Assembly (NCBI GenBank): GCA_910574965.1
Contig: CAJTDB010000016.1
Span: 1 to 64,000, forward strand
Source of the DNA: Lachnospiraceae bacterium
Lineage (GTDB): Bacteria; Bacillota; Clostridia; Lachnospirales; Lachnospiraceae
DNA length: 64,000 bases
Direction: 5' to 3'
Shown one piece after another: positions 26,929-35,683 of the stretch. The number at the start of each line of letters is the position of its first letter. Positions within the stretch are counted from its first letter, which is position 1. The notes beneath the pieces are model-generated. The model searched no databases and was not told where the DNA came from. It saw only the letters and a program-made list of their open reading frames with translations. Made by a program: the position numbers and the translations under genes.

Positions 26929-27945
26929 TCAGATCGCTTCTACATATTCCCGGAATACTTTCGATACACTTTCCCGTGAAATATAATGTCGAGAAGTGAC
27001 TCCCTGCGGCTTGTGACCAATATATAAGCCTGCATCTTCTGTACTTCCTCCGCGTCTTACTATATTTGTCGCTGTTGTTTTCCGGAACAGATGCGGGTAA
27101 ACTCTCCGTTCCAGTTTAGAACGGCCTGCAATCCGTTTGACCTGAGTATACAGTCCGTCTTCTGTCATCTTCTGGCTCCTATCCCCTTTGGAATGTGTGA
27201 ATAAAGGCTGACTGCTTCTAGTCGTAAGTCCCCGCTCTTCCGTAATATATTCCAGCAGATACTTCAGAGCAACACGATCCAGATATACGGTCCGATATGC
27301 ATCTGTCTTTTCTCCATATATCATCACTTCTCCAGAATTCCAGTCTATCTGATTTATACTGACGTGCGGAATCTCCCCGATCCGAGACGCAGTACTGCGC
27401 AGCCACTCAATTAGAGCACGGTCCCGCTTGTTCCGGCATCCCGTTTTCAGTTGTTCCATCTCCTCGGCAGTCAGATGATCTACCGGCTTTAATGTCTCTT
27501 TAAAGCACTCGATCCCCTCCATTGGATTTTCTACAATGAATTTACTTTTCTTCATCCATACAAACAGGGAATTCAGCTTTCTCCGCTTATTGTTCATGGA
27601 TGAGCCTATATTTCCTTCCCTGATTTTCAGACGAAGATAATATTCTATGTCTTCTCTATTGATCTGTACTAATGGTTTATTCAAATATCTCACAAACTCC
27701 CGCGCAGTCGACATGTACACCTTCATAGTTTTAGGCCGGAGTACCAGACTTCTTTTCAATTCATAAAGTTCTAGAATATATTCGTTCGATACATCAATAG
27801 TCGCCGGAAGTGTCACCGCATCCACAATATCCACCTGATATAATATTTCTGCCAGCGTCGTTTCCAAGATGCTCATCTGATTTTTATCCAGATGATACTT
27901 CATTTTTATCATAATCTCATTCTTAAATATTTCTTTTTTTGTCAT
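26929..27945 (-). CDS. Tyrosine recombinase, internal to the prophage
   Basis: A 338-residue phage/XerC-like recombinase. The SAM-like N-terminal domain includes MSTAREFVRYLNKPLVQINREDI. Catalytic residues are visible: STASRIGEIPHV (Arg), YPHLFRKTTATN (His and Arg), LYIGHKPQG (His) and RHYISR (Tyr). It lies next to hicAB between the regulator DUF1492 and the terminase genes, far from the apparent attachment site, where a second integrase sits. It could resolve genomes, invert a segment, or be a relic of another element. Confidence 0.88.
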   Translation of the reverse strand: MTKKEIFKNEIMIKMKYHLDKNQMSILETTLAEILYQVDIVDAVTLPATIDVSNEYILELYELKRSLVLRPKTMKVYMSTAREFVRYLNKPLVQINREDIEYYLRLKIREGNIGSSMNNKRRKLNSLFVWMKKSKFIVENPMEGIECFKETLKPVDHLTAEEMEQLKTGCRNKRDRALIEWLRSTASRIGEIPHVSINQIDWNSGEVMIYGEKTDAYRTVYLDRVALKYLLEYITEERGLTTRSSQPLFTHSKGDRSQKMTEDGLYTQVKRIAGRSKLERRVYPHLFRKTTATNIVRRGGSTEDAGLYIGHKPQGVTSRHYISRESVSKVFREYVEAI

Positions 27946-28118
27946 AGCTGTTCTCCTTGTGCTCTTCAGAAGAAAATGCTATAATATCTTTGTCCAAGAA
28001 GTGTATAGCACTTTCAGATGGCAGGCGATGTTACCAGCATCTCCTGTCATTTCCTATTTTTCGAATATTTGTTCGCTTCAATGATATTTTTTTACCGGAC
28101 AAGTGATTTTGCCCGGTT

Positions 28119-28550
28119 TTATCCACTCATGAATCTCTCTGCCTTTTTTCGGCAGCTATCTGCAGAATATCTCCCCATCCTGAATGCCACCTGCTGCCAG
28201 CTCAGATCATCTATATATCTAAATCTGATGATCCGTCTCAAGCTACTGTCTTGGATAGATTGTATGTACTCCTCTGCTTTGTTCTCCATTTTCAGGAGTT
28301 CGACCCGTTTTGATTCCATGAGTGCTTTTTTCTTTTGTAATTCGGCTAGTTTCTGCCCATATTCCTTTTGCGGATGCCCTCTGATCTTGATCGGCCCGAT
28401 TGTCAGATCATCTCTGGACCCACTAACCGTATCGCAAACTTCATCGTTCTTCAGTTTGTCGATCTGTCTCTTCACTTTGGCTACTGCTCTTTCCAGATCC
28501 CCTATCTCCTTCCTGATACTTGGGATCTGCTTTAAAAGCTCCTTATCCAT
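28119..28550 (-). CDS. DUF1492 sigma-like late regulator
   Basis: About 143 residues. The first part is a charged coiled coil (EIGDLERAVAKVKRQIDKLK). The C-terminus SSLRRIIRFRYIDDLSWQQVAFRMG is the sigma-70 region 4-like helix-turn-helix of DUF1492 / ArpU-like proteins, which sit before phage late genes and are thought to switch them on. ATG at 28550 follows AAAGGATG; a longer frame is possible. Confidence 0.75.
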   Translation of the reverse strand: MDKELLKQIPSIRKEIGDLERAVAKVKRQIDKLKNDEVCDTVSGSRDDLTIGPIKIRGHPQKEYGQKLAELQKKKALMESKRVELLKMENKAEEYIQSIQDSSLRRIIRFRYIDDLSWQQVAFRMGRYSADSCRKKAERFMSG

Positions 28551-28630
28551 ACACATCATCCTTTCTTTCATCCTGCTGCCGATCATCAGTAATATTTCAG
28601 TTTAGTTGACCGCCTCCACTAACTCCTGAT

Positions 28631-29008
28631 TCAGTTTATTGCTTCAATATTTACAATAATGGCTCTCTTCCACGGAAGAGAAGATACAGCATTTTCAATA
28701 AATTTCTCTTCCTGCTCTCCAGACAAGTCAATCGGCATTGAATAAAAATTGTCAAAAATTTCATCCCTGTCATCGGATAAAAACCAGATTCTTCCATCAC
28801 TAAAGCAGTAGCTTTCAATTCTTGATTCTCCCCAGCTCGCAGCCCAGTATGCACAATAATCGTCAGGAACGACCTCACTATTGACTATCGGAAGAATCGG
28901 AAGATCGGGATTTTGCTTTATATAACCGAACAATTTTTCTATATTTTCTTTTTGAATTTCACTTTCTTTCTTCAAACTCATACCTCCGCTAAATCCTGAT
29001 TTAATCAA
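28631..29008 (-). CDS. Acidic phage protein, unknown function
   Basis: A 125-residue acidic protein (IKQNPDLPILPIVNSEVVPDD, SYCFSDGRIWFLSDDRDEI) with the rhythm of small prophage proteins linked to a methylase gene. It begins with TTG at 29008, overlapping the methylase stop; an ATG at 28981 has GGAGG only one base away, so the start is uncertain. No family assigned. Confidence 0.6.
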   Translation of the reverse strand: MIKSGFSGGMSLKKESEIQKENIEKLFGYIKQNPDLPILPIVNSEVVPDDYCAYWAASWGESRIESYCFSDGRIWFLSDDRDEIFDNFYSMPIDLSGEQEEKFIENAVSSLPWKRAIIVNIEAIN

Positions 29009-29798
29009 ACAAACTCATCTGCCTCTCTGGTTTAAAATTCATCCAGAGAACTTCCCGCCTTTTACTGCTTACTTGTGAATAACAGATCGTCTCTTCACGA
29101 TGCCAGTCACGCAAACGGTTATTATACAGAGAATTGTCATAACCAGAGATCAGCACCCGTCCACTATGAGACTCAAGCATATCAAGCAACTCCGCGTGAT
29201 CCACATCATCCATCTCACATCTGTATTGTTTCCCATGCCTGGTTTCAAGTACATACGGCGGATCTGCATAGATTAGCACATTGGGAAAATTGAATCTCTG
29301 GATCACCTCCACGGCCGGGCGGTGTTCAATCTGCACGCCCCGGAGTCTCTTCGCCGCCTGCATAATCTTATCCGGAAGATGACACCAATCCTGAGATGCA
29401 TAAGCTCGTTCCCGTCCCTGAACGTCATTTTTCCATCCAACCTTTTCTCCATTAGTTCTAAAACCGTGTCCCATGTTCAGCCGTATGTAAAAGTTCACTG
29501 CCTTCCCCAGACTGTCTTCCGGCACTACAGCAAAAGCATTCTCATAAACCTGCCGGGCATATGGTGTCCAGTAAATCTCATTTGCCAGCTTTTCCGGGTC
29601 CCTCCTGATCCACTCAAACAGATTCACCACATTATCATCCAAATCGTTGACCGTCTCGATATTGCTCCTTGGTTTCTGAAACAGGACAGCCCCAGAACCA
29701 AAGAATGGTTCCAGGTAACTGTGATGTTCCGGGAAAAAGCCAATAATCCATTTTGCCAGACTCCACTTACTTCCAGGATATTTCATAACAGCTTTCAT
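29001..29798 (-). CDS. DNA adenine methylase (Dam-like, D12 class)
   Basis: The 265-residue product methylates adenine N6. MKYPGSKWSLAKWI and EPFFGSGAVLF (about 30-40) form the S-adenosylmethionine site, and ADPPY at 178-182 is the catalytic DPPY. Phage use such enzymes to evade host restriction or in packaging. ATG at 29798 overlaps the previous small gene's stop as ATGA. No cognate endonuclease is adjacent, so it is an orphan methylase. Confidence 0.9.
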   Translation of the reverse strand: MKAVMKYPGSKWSLAKWIIGFFPEHHSYLEPFFGSGAVLFQKPRSNIETVNDLDDNVVNLFEWIRRDPEKLANEIYWTPYARQVYENAFAVVPEDSLGKAVNFYIRLNMGHGFRTNGEKVGWKNDVQGRERAYASQDWCHLPDKIMQAAKRLRGVQIEHRPAVEVIQRFNFPNVLIYADPPYVLETRHGKQYRCEMDDVDHAELLDMLESHSGRVLISGYDNSLYNNRLRDWHREETICYSQVSSKRREVLWMNFKPERQMSLFD

Positions 29799-29905
29799 CC
29801 TGCAAGCTCCTGAACTCGCATCCGGCAGACGCCCATCTGGCAATCCGCGCATATGCCCCGTACCTGCCACTTTCCAGAAGCTTCCTTCTTTGTCAACCTG
29901 ATCAT
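29795..29905 (-). CDS. Small phage protein, 36 residues
   Basis: ATG at 29905 follows AAAGGGG and reads MIRLTKKEASGKWQVRGICADCQ ... , ending in an ATGA overlap with the methylase. Short proteins opening with this LTK..EnGkW pattern occur in Firmicute prophages. Cysteines at CADCQMGVC suggest metal binding. Confidence 0.55.
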   Translation of the reverse strand: MIRLTKKEASGKWQVRGICADCQMGVCRMRVQELAG

Positions 29906-29910
29906 CTGTT

Positions 29911-30300
29911 TTATCCCCTTTCTGTTATGAGCATATCTATGTACTGAATTGCTTTTCTCCTTCCGCAGATGTCCTGCACAAGAAAGATATATCTGTATTT
30001 TTCTACCACAGTACATTCGATTTCCTTTTCTCTTTGACAGAAATTTTCATCATATGATTGAATTTTTACTGTCACCCGCTGCCCAATCTGAAGAGCTTCC
30101 CGGTATCTGCCAATCTCCTCCCTACTAATCGGACACTTAAAGTCCTCTCTCTGATGCTGTTGATTCCGCCCGTTTTCTCTAAGAATATTTTTTACCGTAT
30201 CTACTCGGCCTCCGAACTCTTCTGATATCTTTTGAGCTGAATATCCTGCATCATACATCTGTACCACTTTTTCGTGATCAAATTTTCTGTGATTAGCCAT
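29911..30300 (-). CDS. Helix-turn-helix phage protein
   Basis: A 129-residue protein. Residues 1-45 (KVVQMYDAGYSAQKISEEFGGRVDTVKNIL) form a resolvase-like helix-turn-helix. The rest (IGQRVTVKIQSYD ... ECTVVEKYRYIFLV) looks like a small beta-barrel. It overlaps the HNH-like gene upstream. Perhaps a regulator in the middle operon; no target is visible. Confidence 0.65.
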   Translation of the reverse strand: MANHRKFDHEKVVQMYDAGYSAQKISEEFGGRVDTVKNILRENGRNQQHQREDFKCPISREEIGRYREALQIGQRVTVKIQSYDENFCQREKEIECTVVEKYRYIFLVQDICGRRKAIQYIDMLITERG

Positions 30301-30655
30301 CCTCTTCCTCCAGATAATTCCTTCCGATCAGCCTCATAAACTGTTCTCTGGTGTGTGTCTCCTCATATTTCCTTTGTGCTTCCTGCTGCAGCCGCCTCAT
30401 ATTCTTAATATTCTGATGGACAGCCTCCAGTCCTTCCCGATGGTGGGCCGGGCACAGCTTTACTTTAAACCCATGCTGCTCTGATATGGACCTGTTGGGA
30501 CCGCCATAGATATGATGTTCTTCCAAATATCGATATTTCGTACAGTTATGGTCCAGATGCTCACAGAGCCAGCATGTCCTGCCGTCTGGCTGAAGAATAG
30601 ACGGCGAATGAAGACTTCGCTTCTTTTTCTTTCCCGGTTTTGGATACATTAGCAT
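30293..30655 (-). CDS. HNH-like / zinc-binding phage protein
   Basis: A 120-residue protein with TCWLCEHLDHNCTKY, YLEEHHIYGGPNR and KLCPAHHREG, a CxxC ... HH ... CxxH set like HNH-type nuclease proteins found in Firmicute prophages. The HHI and late His residues fit the HNH active site. ATG at 30655 has GGAGG six bases upstream and overlaps the previous gene's stop. Confidence 0.65.
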   Translation of the reverse strand: MLMYPKPGKKKKRSLHSPSILQPDGRTCWLCEHLDHNCTKYRYLEEHHIYGGPNRSISEQHGFKVKLCPAHHREGLEAVHQNIKNMRRLQQEAQRKYEETHTREQFMRLIGRNYLEEEDG

Positions 30656-31797
30656 TTCATCACCTCCAGATATGTCACAAGCCGTCCTGCTGCCAGGTAC
30701 GCCTCCTCATATTTTTCCAGCGTCACGTTTCCCTGAATTGTGCTGAGCAGACTAAAACATTCTTCCTTTTGCTGAGCTTTTGTCGGCTCTACTGCCGCTG
30801 GTACTGGCTCTCCATTCACCTCGGCGCTGGTCTTATATTTTTCCGGAAGATATTCCGGATGATTCAGAATAGTGTCCTGACCGGGAATCTCATTTTCTTC
30901 TCGTTCTGGCTTGTCCCCGCTTCGTTCCGGTTTATCACTGTTCTGTTCCGGTTTTTCCGCCTTCTGTTTTTTATCTCTTTGCGCCGGCGCAATCTCCTCT
31001 TGCGGCTCCGGCTGAGCAGTCCTTTGCGGCGTATACTGCAGTGCCCACCAGTCACCATCCGCCTTCAGCGTCTCTCCAAATGATTCCGCAAAACATTCCA
31101 TTAATTTTTCGTACGTGGTTACGATCGGTGTATCTTTCCCCCATACTTTTATGCAGATTTCACTTTCAAAGAGAAATGTCATGGCCCGTCCGTTCCGGAT
31201 TGTTTTATTTCCTCCCGGATTTACCAATTCTGCAAATTCTTTTTCATGCATCCGTCCAGCTTTAGTGCGTTCACAAATTTCGTTAAAATCCGCTTCTCTG
31301 TCCTTTTGGGCAAACAGGATCAGCAGCATATCTCTCAGGATATTCTTAAGCTCCTCTTCATCATCCGGAGCCTGATCCTTCCAGCTCTCCAGAGCATGGA
31401 TATCATGCTCTCCTTCACGGTTAAACCGCTTCAGCTCCCGGATATCTTCCCTTGATGTTTCCGGCCGGATCAGAGTCTCATCTTCCTGCGGCAGGTTCAG
31501 CATTTCTACCAGTTGGGCATATGTATATCTTTCATACTCATCTTTTATTGTTCCATCCTGGCAGTATCGCCTATAAACACGCAGAAAACGGCTCACACCA
31601 CTTGCACTGATCCCATATTCCGTCAAAGCGAACTCCGACAGCGTTTTATAGCCATCCAAGCGATAGGCTTCTTTCTGATCGATCTTATAAAGTGTTTGTC
31701 CGATTCGGACAAAACTCTTGGCTATATGGATGATGCTTTTCTGTATTTCTTTTTTCAATCCAAGGTATTCATCCATCGTTATCTGTATGTTCCCCAT
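30649..31797 (-). CDS. Phage protein with DNA-binding-like N-terminus
   Basis: A 382-residue protein. Residues 1-90 (KSFVRIGQTLYKIDQKEAYRLDGYKTLSEFALTEYGIS ... VSRFLRVYR) resemble the ParB/DUF3102-type helical domain. A charged Lys/Glu/Pro-rich repeat region follows (KPEQNSDKPERSGDKPERE). It is encoded directly before PcfJ in the transcript order of replication genes. The role is unknown; replication or partition is an inference from position. Confidence 0.55.
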   Translation of the reverse strand: MGNIQITMDEYLGLKKEIQKSIIHIAKSFVRIGQTLYKIDQKEAYRLDGYKTLSEFALTEYGISASGVSRFLRVYRRYCQDGTIKDEYERYTYAQLVEMLNLPQEDETLIRPETSREDIRELKRFNREGEHDIHALESWKDQAPDDEEELKNILRDMLLILFAQKDREADFNEICERTKAGRMHEKEFAELVNPGGNKTIRNGRAMTFLFESEICIKVWGKDTPIVTTYEKLMECFAESFGETLKADGDWWALQYTPQRTAQPEPQEEIAPAQRDKKQKAEKPEQNSDKPERSGDKPEREENEIPGQDTILNHPEYLPEKYKTSAEVNGEPVPAAVEPTKAQQKEECFSLLSTIQGNVTLEKYEEAYLAAGRLVTYLEVMKC

Positions 31798-31810
31798 CTG
31801 ATATCCTCCA

Positions 31811-33454
31811 TTATCCTGCTGCCCGGATGGTAATCTCTTTATCTGTCCTGTCTGCCTGTCTCAGATGCCAGATATAATTCTTCAGCCAGCTTTCAATCTT
31901 CTGCTGATCTGGCTTTTTATCATAAGCTCCATACCACTGCACAATCTCTGTCCTTTTTATTTCTACTGTAATATAGGGTTCTTCTGGTATATTCGCATGA
32001 CGCAGCAGCAGGATCACACTCCTGCCTTGATTGTGATTTCCCAGATACCGATTACCTCCTACGCAATGATGAAGTATCTGTCCTTCCCTGACGATTTCGG
32101 CAGCACTTTTAGCCGGTCGGATCAGCAGTCCCTCTGCTGCATAATAATAATATTGGTACAGCTTCTCATATCTTTTTTTGATAACAGGAAACTTTTCCTC
32201 CACTTCCTGTACCCGCTTTTCTCTTTGTTCTGTATTGACTTCCTCTACCATCTGGCCATGTGCACGCTCAAGGTCTTCCGGATATGCAAATATAGTATTA
32301 TGCAGGTCATATCCTCTGGCCTGACGCATCTGAAGATAATCCAGATATTTCATTGCTGTACTCCTGAGCACTCCCTTTCCCTGCCAGCACATCTCTTCGG
32401 TATATTCCGCTCCTGCATACTTTTGCACACGATTCAGAAACTTCCTGACGGTCATGTATTCCAGCGCTGCTGTTTCCAGAAGCAGCAGGTCAAGCCTCAG
32501 ACCGCAGACTGCATAACAAACATCATCTGGCCAATGTATTCCCTTATGCCTCTCCAACTGGAATATCTTCAGCATTTTTATACAACCTTTTACTTTCCTG
32601 AGCATCGATATCCGATCCGGCCAGACAGCCAGTATATCCGCTGGCCGTCTGGCAGTTTCATCTTTTATGATCTCCCCTATATCAAAGCTCTGCATCAGAT
32701 AGTCTATGGTATCATACATGCCTGTCTTTTCCAGCATTTCCAGATGCGGACACCTCATATACAGTTCCAGGTATTTGGCCGCTTTTACTTTGCCCGCACG
32801 TTTCTCATATTCCTGCAAGCCTGTATATTCCAAGAATGTCCCTTTCAGCGATTCATAACTCCCAGGATAAACGCTCCCCTCTTTTTGACAGATATTCTGG
32901 AGTCCACCGACATTATGGTCATGCCAGTCTATCTTTCCAAAAAAGTCCTGAAGCCTGTAATCCTTTATGATCTTTTTTCCTGGCAGGAAGAAATTTCTTG
33001 CAATCTCTTCCATTCTGTATTCCACCTTTTGTTTTTTTCCGAATGTTTTCTCGATTTCAAAGTACCGTATGACCACTCCATCCTTGTATTTCTGCCCTAT
33101 ATAGCACTTTTCACGGACTCCGTAGATTATATCATCCTTTATCTTTCCAGACGCCTTATACACTCCCTCAGCGCCGCACACGGCACATCTGCACGGCATA
33201 TTGTGCTTTGGTACTGGTATGACCTCTTCCAGCTGCCCAAGCAGGCTGTCTGACCGTCTGATCAGCTTCTGATAGTCAGCTCCACAAGACACGCAATGAA
33301 AATCTGCACGCTTTCCATTCCGCTTGTAATAGATATGGCTGACTCTTTTGTACAGCTCCTTTTCCACCCATGTATAGAACTCTTTTGGTATAGGCTGTAT
33401 GTTCGCTTTTCTTTCCTGCAGCTCCTCTTTCCTTCTCTTGTTTGATTTCCCCAT
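31811..33454 (-). CDS. PcfJ-like protein
   Basis: A 547-residue protein of the PcfJ family first named on the enterococcal plasmid pCF10. The CxxC pair HCVSCGADY and CRCAVCGAEGVYKA near the N-terminus suggests a zinc-binding part. The C-terminal EGQILHHCVGGNRYLGNHNQG is the conserved PcfJ motif. It follows the PcfK-like gene two bases downstream, the usual pairing. Biochemical function is not known. Confidence 0.85.
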   Translation of the reverse strand: MGKSNKRRKEELQERKANIQPIPKEFYTWVEKELYKRVSHIYYKRNGKRADFHCVSCGADYQKLIRRSDSLLGQLEEVIPVPKHNMPCRCAVCGAEGVYKASGKIKDDIIYGVREKCYIGQKYKDGVVIRYFEIEKTFGKKQKVEYRMEEIARNFFLPGKKIIKDYRLQDFFGKIDWHDHNVGGLQNICQKEGSVYPGSYESLKGTFLEYTGLQEYEKRAGKVKAAKYLELYMRCPHLEMLEKTGMYDTIDYLMQSFDIGEIIKDETARRPADILAVWPDRISMLRKVKGCIKMLKIFQLERHKGIHWPDDVCYAVCGLRLDLLLLETAALEYMTVRKFLNRVQKYAGAEYTEEMCWQGKGVLRSTAMKYLDYLQMRQARGYDLHNTIFAYPEDLERAHGQMVEEVNTEQREKRVQEVEEKFPVIKKRYEKLYQYYYYAAEGLLIRPAKSAAEIVREGQILHHCVGGNRYLGNHNQGRSVILLLRHANIPEEPYITVEIKRTEIVQWYGAYDKKPDQQKIESWLKNYIWHLRQADRTDKEITIRAAG

Positions 33455-33455
33455 A

Positions 33456-33938
33456 TCATTCTTCCTTATAGTAATCCCTTATGAGTCTTTTAGCTGTTCC
33501 CATCCCTGGTATACCAAGACTTACTTTCCCTACGTTTACACCGGCCGCTTTTAAAATCTCTTTTTTGATGCTCTGCTGATGTCTAAAGCTCCATTTCAGC
33601 AGAAGAGCTATGCAGCCCTGCAGCGATTTTCCTTTCCTGCGGACCTGCAGGGCCATCCGATCATTTTCTAAGCACTGTCCCCGGATATACTCCACCCAGT
33701 CCTTCATGATCTCCTGTGGCTTAAGCTCCAAACATTCAACTTCCAGCTTCCCAAGCGCCGCTGTAAGCGGATCACAAAGTTCTGGCAGTTTCCCGGCCAG
33801 ATATGCTTCTACCTCCCCAGACAGACCGTTTTCTTTTGCCATTGTCTGAAGACTGTCCAGATCACCCTCATTGAAAAGATTTTCTGCAAGGATATTGATC
33901 TCTTTGTAAGAGTCAAATTCTCCAAACTGGTCAAACAT
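33456..33938 (-). CDS. PcfK-like / AcrIIA9-family protein
   Basis: A 160-residue protein. The first part (ILAENLFNEGDLDSLQTMAKENGLSGEVEAYLAGKLPEL) has the helical PcfK pattern, a family that also contains the Cas9 inhibitor AcrIIA9. It is immediately upstream of the PcfJ gene, as in pCF10-like elements. Whether this copy inhibits Cas9 cannot be told from sequence. Its last part is basic (KWSFRHQQSIKKEILKAAG). Confidence 0.7.
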   Translation of the reverse strand: MFDQFGEFDSYKEINILAENLFNEGDLDSLQTMAKENGLSGEVEAYLAGKLPELCDPLTAALGKLEVECLELKPQEIMKDWVEYIRGQCLENDRMALQVRRKGKSLQGCIALLLKWSFRHQQSIKKEILKAAGVNVGKVSLGIPGMGTAKRLIRDYYKEE

Positions 33939-34375
33939 TATCCCATCCTCCTTTTTGCCAGTTCTGCTGCCATTTTATTTTTGTACTCATGATGATACTT
34001 TTTACTGAATGTAACTGCATGTCCAGATGTTTTTTCTATGATCTTTTCCCAAAGTCCTTTATTCCGAACCTCTTCCCCATGTGCTGTCATCCAGCCATTT
34101 TCTTTCCAGGTATTTAGATTTTTGATGAAATTTTCCCTCAAATATGCATGATCTGTAAATACAATTATTTCACTGGCTTTCCCCAGACAGTCCAAGGCGC
34201 CGATAAATGCCATGAGAACGGCCATATTCGGTGTTACATTCCTTTCCATCCTGTAATCTTCCCGGATATGTTTTTCTCCTCTGCTGTCTGTGTATTCCAC
34301 CAGATACCCATACCAGCCCAGAGTCTTTTTTATCCCTCGTACACTTACATCCAGATACATATTTACCTTGAACAT
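33938..34375 (-). CDS. RNase H-like protein
   Basis: A 145-residue protein with the RNase H rhythm: MYLDVSVRG (first Asp), AVLMAFIGALDCL, then EIIVFTDHAYLRENF with the Asp after a hydrophobic strand. Family members act on RNA-DNA hybrids, here probably in phage replication. It overlaps the PcfK-like stop by one base. Confidence 0.7.
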   Translation of the reverse strand: MFKVNMYLDVSVRGIKKTLGWYGYLVEYTDSRGEKHIREDYRMERNVTPNMAVLMAFIGALDCLGKASEIIVFTDHAYLRENFIKNLNTWKENGWMTAHGEEVRNKGLWEKIIEKTSGHAVTFSKKYHHEYKNKMAAELAKRRMG

Positions 34376-34429
34376 ATATCCTCCTTAGATATCGTTTTCA
34401 CTTCGTATGTTACGAAGTAAAATACCTTT

Positions 34430-35161
34430 TCACCTTTTCCGAATCCGTAACAGTGTATACATTCGATACCGCTTCCCTGTAAATGGATTTTGTCCTTCCT
34501 GCAATGTTTCCTGATCCAACTGAAAGCCTGCAGGAATCTTTACCTTTTTCCACGGCTTCCATATCATGTATTCCTTTTCCTTCGGCGGATCCAGCGGCAT
34601 ATTCCGGGATGCAGAATAGCTGGACTCTTTTAGCCTCGGATCCGTTCTGGGCGTCTTTGTGATATACGCCGCCAGATTCCGGAACTCCCCTCTTTGATAC
34701 ATAAGTATGAAAACCACTTTTCCATAGAGCCAGTTATCCGCCATGATAATGTCCGCATCTGGTATCCGCTTTACAATCATATGAATATGCCATGCTCCTT
34801 TGGTACCTACTTCAATATTTCTCAGCCAAAGAAAATCATATCCGCGCTTTTTGTACTCTGCTCTGGCTTTCCGGCAGAATTTACGGAAATGCTCCTTTGC
34901 CACCGCCATGCTGGCTGGTCTGTCTTTTACCTGATAAGTCAGTTGTACAAAGTAATCATTTTTGCAGAAATATTTCCGCAACTGATGACGCGCCTTCTTC
35001 TCCTTCCTCCACTGGTTTCTTTTCGCCATTTCCTCAGAAGTTGGCTTCTTCCTCCTCATTCTTCTCTCTCCAGGTGCCCCATAATTTCCCGTACCATATA
35101 CTTCTACTTCAATAGCATTCTCAAACTGATAAACCCTTTCCAAATACCTCTTATGTGCCAT
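34430..35161 (-). CDS. HUH replication endonuclease (rolling-circle Rep-like)
   Basis: A 243-residue protein. NDYFVQLTYQ is motif 1, GTKGAWHIHMIVKRI at about 120-132 is the HxH metal motif, and NLAAYITKTP carries the likely nicking Tyr at about 166. This architecture (rolling-circle replication-associated protein) nicks an origin and stays attached to the 5' end. It suggests the phage replicates by a P2-like rolling circle. No initiator helicase gene is adjacent. Confidence 0.8.
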   Translation of the reverse strand: MAHKRYLERVYQFENAIEVEVYGTGNYGAPGERRMRRKKPTSEEMAKRNQWRKEKKARHQLRKYFCKNDYFVQLTYQVKDRPASMAVAKEHFRKFCRKARAEYKKRGYDFLWLRNIEVGTKGAWHIHMIVKRIPDADIIMADNWLYGKVVFILMYQRGEFRNLAAYITKTPRTDPRLKESSYSASRNMPLDPPKEKEYMIWKPWKKVKIPAGFQLDQETLQEGQNPFTGKRYRMYTLLRIRKR

Positions 35162-35244
35162 AGCTCCTGTCCTAACTTTAATATTCTTATCAAGTTATAA
35201 AATAGTGTAAATTCTTTATTTTGCCTTGTTTTCTGGAGCTTTTC

Positions 35245-35316
35245 ATGATATGATATATTCATAACATCTTTTGGGCATAGCCCTGGCATCCAGTTACAGC
35301 TGGATGCCTTTTTTCT
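35245..35316 (+). ncRNA. Candidate small plus-strand RNA with terminator
   Basis: GGCATCCAG-ttacag-CTGGATGCC (35285-35308) followed by TTTTTT is a textbook intrinsic terminator on the plus strand, although the genes around it are on the minus strand. TATGATATATT near 35253-35263 could be a -10, and GGGC-ata-GCCC lies between. An RNA of about 50-60 bases, antisense to the rep leader region, would result. Confidence 0.4.
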
Positions 35317-35677
35317 GTTTTCTCGCCTGCTCCATTAATCGTTTAAATTCCATTCCCCCTTCTGTCTCGTACCAATAATTCCCTCTGGAATCTCTCCAGT
35401 ACAGATACTTTTCCGACTTTCTTCTCTGATATCCTATGTAACACGATCCAACCGGCGGAGACAAACCAGGAAAACTTCGCGCGTCCCTGCTGGCCTGGTC
35501 TAACTCCCATTGGTCCATCTCATAGCCCCATATGCTCCCGCCCTTAATCACGATTGGTAAGCTGCTCGCCTCCATCTTCAGCAGCAGGTCTATAAGAGCA
35601 AGATGATTCCAGGACCGCCTCTCTTCCTGCGCCATTGCCCGCTCTATGTATCTGTCTGATGCCGAAATAGCAATCAC
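35294..35677 (-). CDS. Phage protein, unknown function
   Basis: A 127-residue protein containing KGGSIWGYEMDQWELDQASRD, SCYIGYQRRKSEKYLYWRD and NYWYETEGGMEFKRLMEQAR, rich in aromatic residues. Position just upstream of the HUH replication gene suggests an early role. GTG at 35677 is used, although an internal ATG at 35635 is possible. Family not recognised. Confidence 0.55.
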   Translation of the reverse strand: MIAISASDRYIERAMAQEERRSWNHLALIDLLLKMEASSLPIVIKGGSIWGYEMDQWELDQASRDARSFPGLSPPVGSCYIGYQRRKSEKYLYWRDSRGNYWYETEGGMEFKRLMEQARKQKKGIQL

Positions 35678-35683
35678 CTTCCT

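Noticed and set aside
26929-27945. Internal recombinase as the border between two prophages
   Set aside because: The head genes on its left lack their own replication, regulator and integrase block, and the regulator DUF1492 on its right is normally next to these late genes. One prophage explains the order better.
31865-33253. Long plus-strand frame of 462 codons
   Set aside because: It is antisense to the PcfJ-like gene, has no family features and reflects its codon bias.
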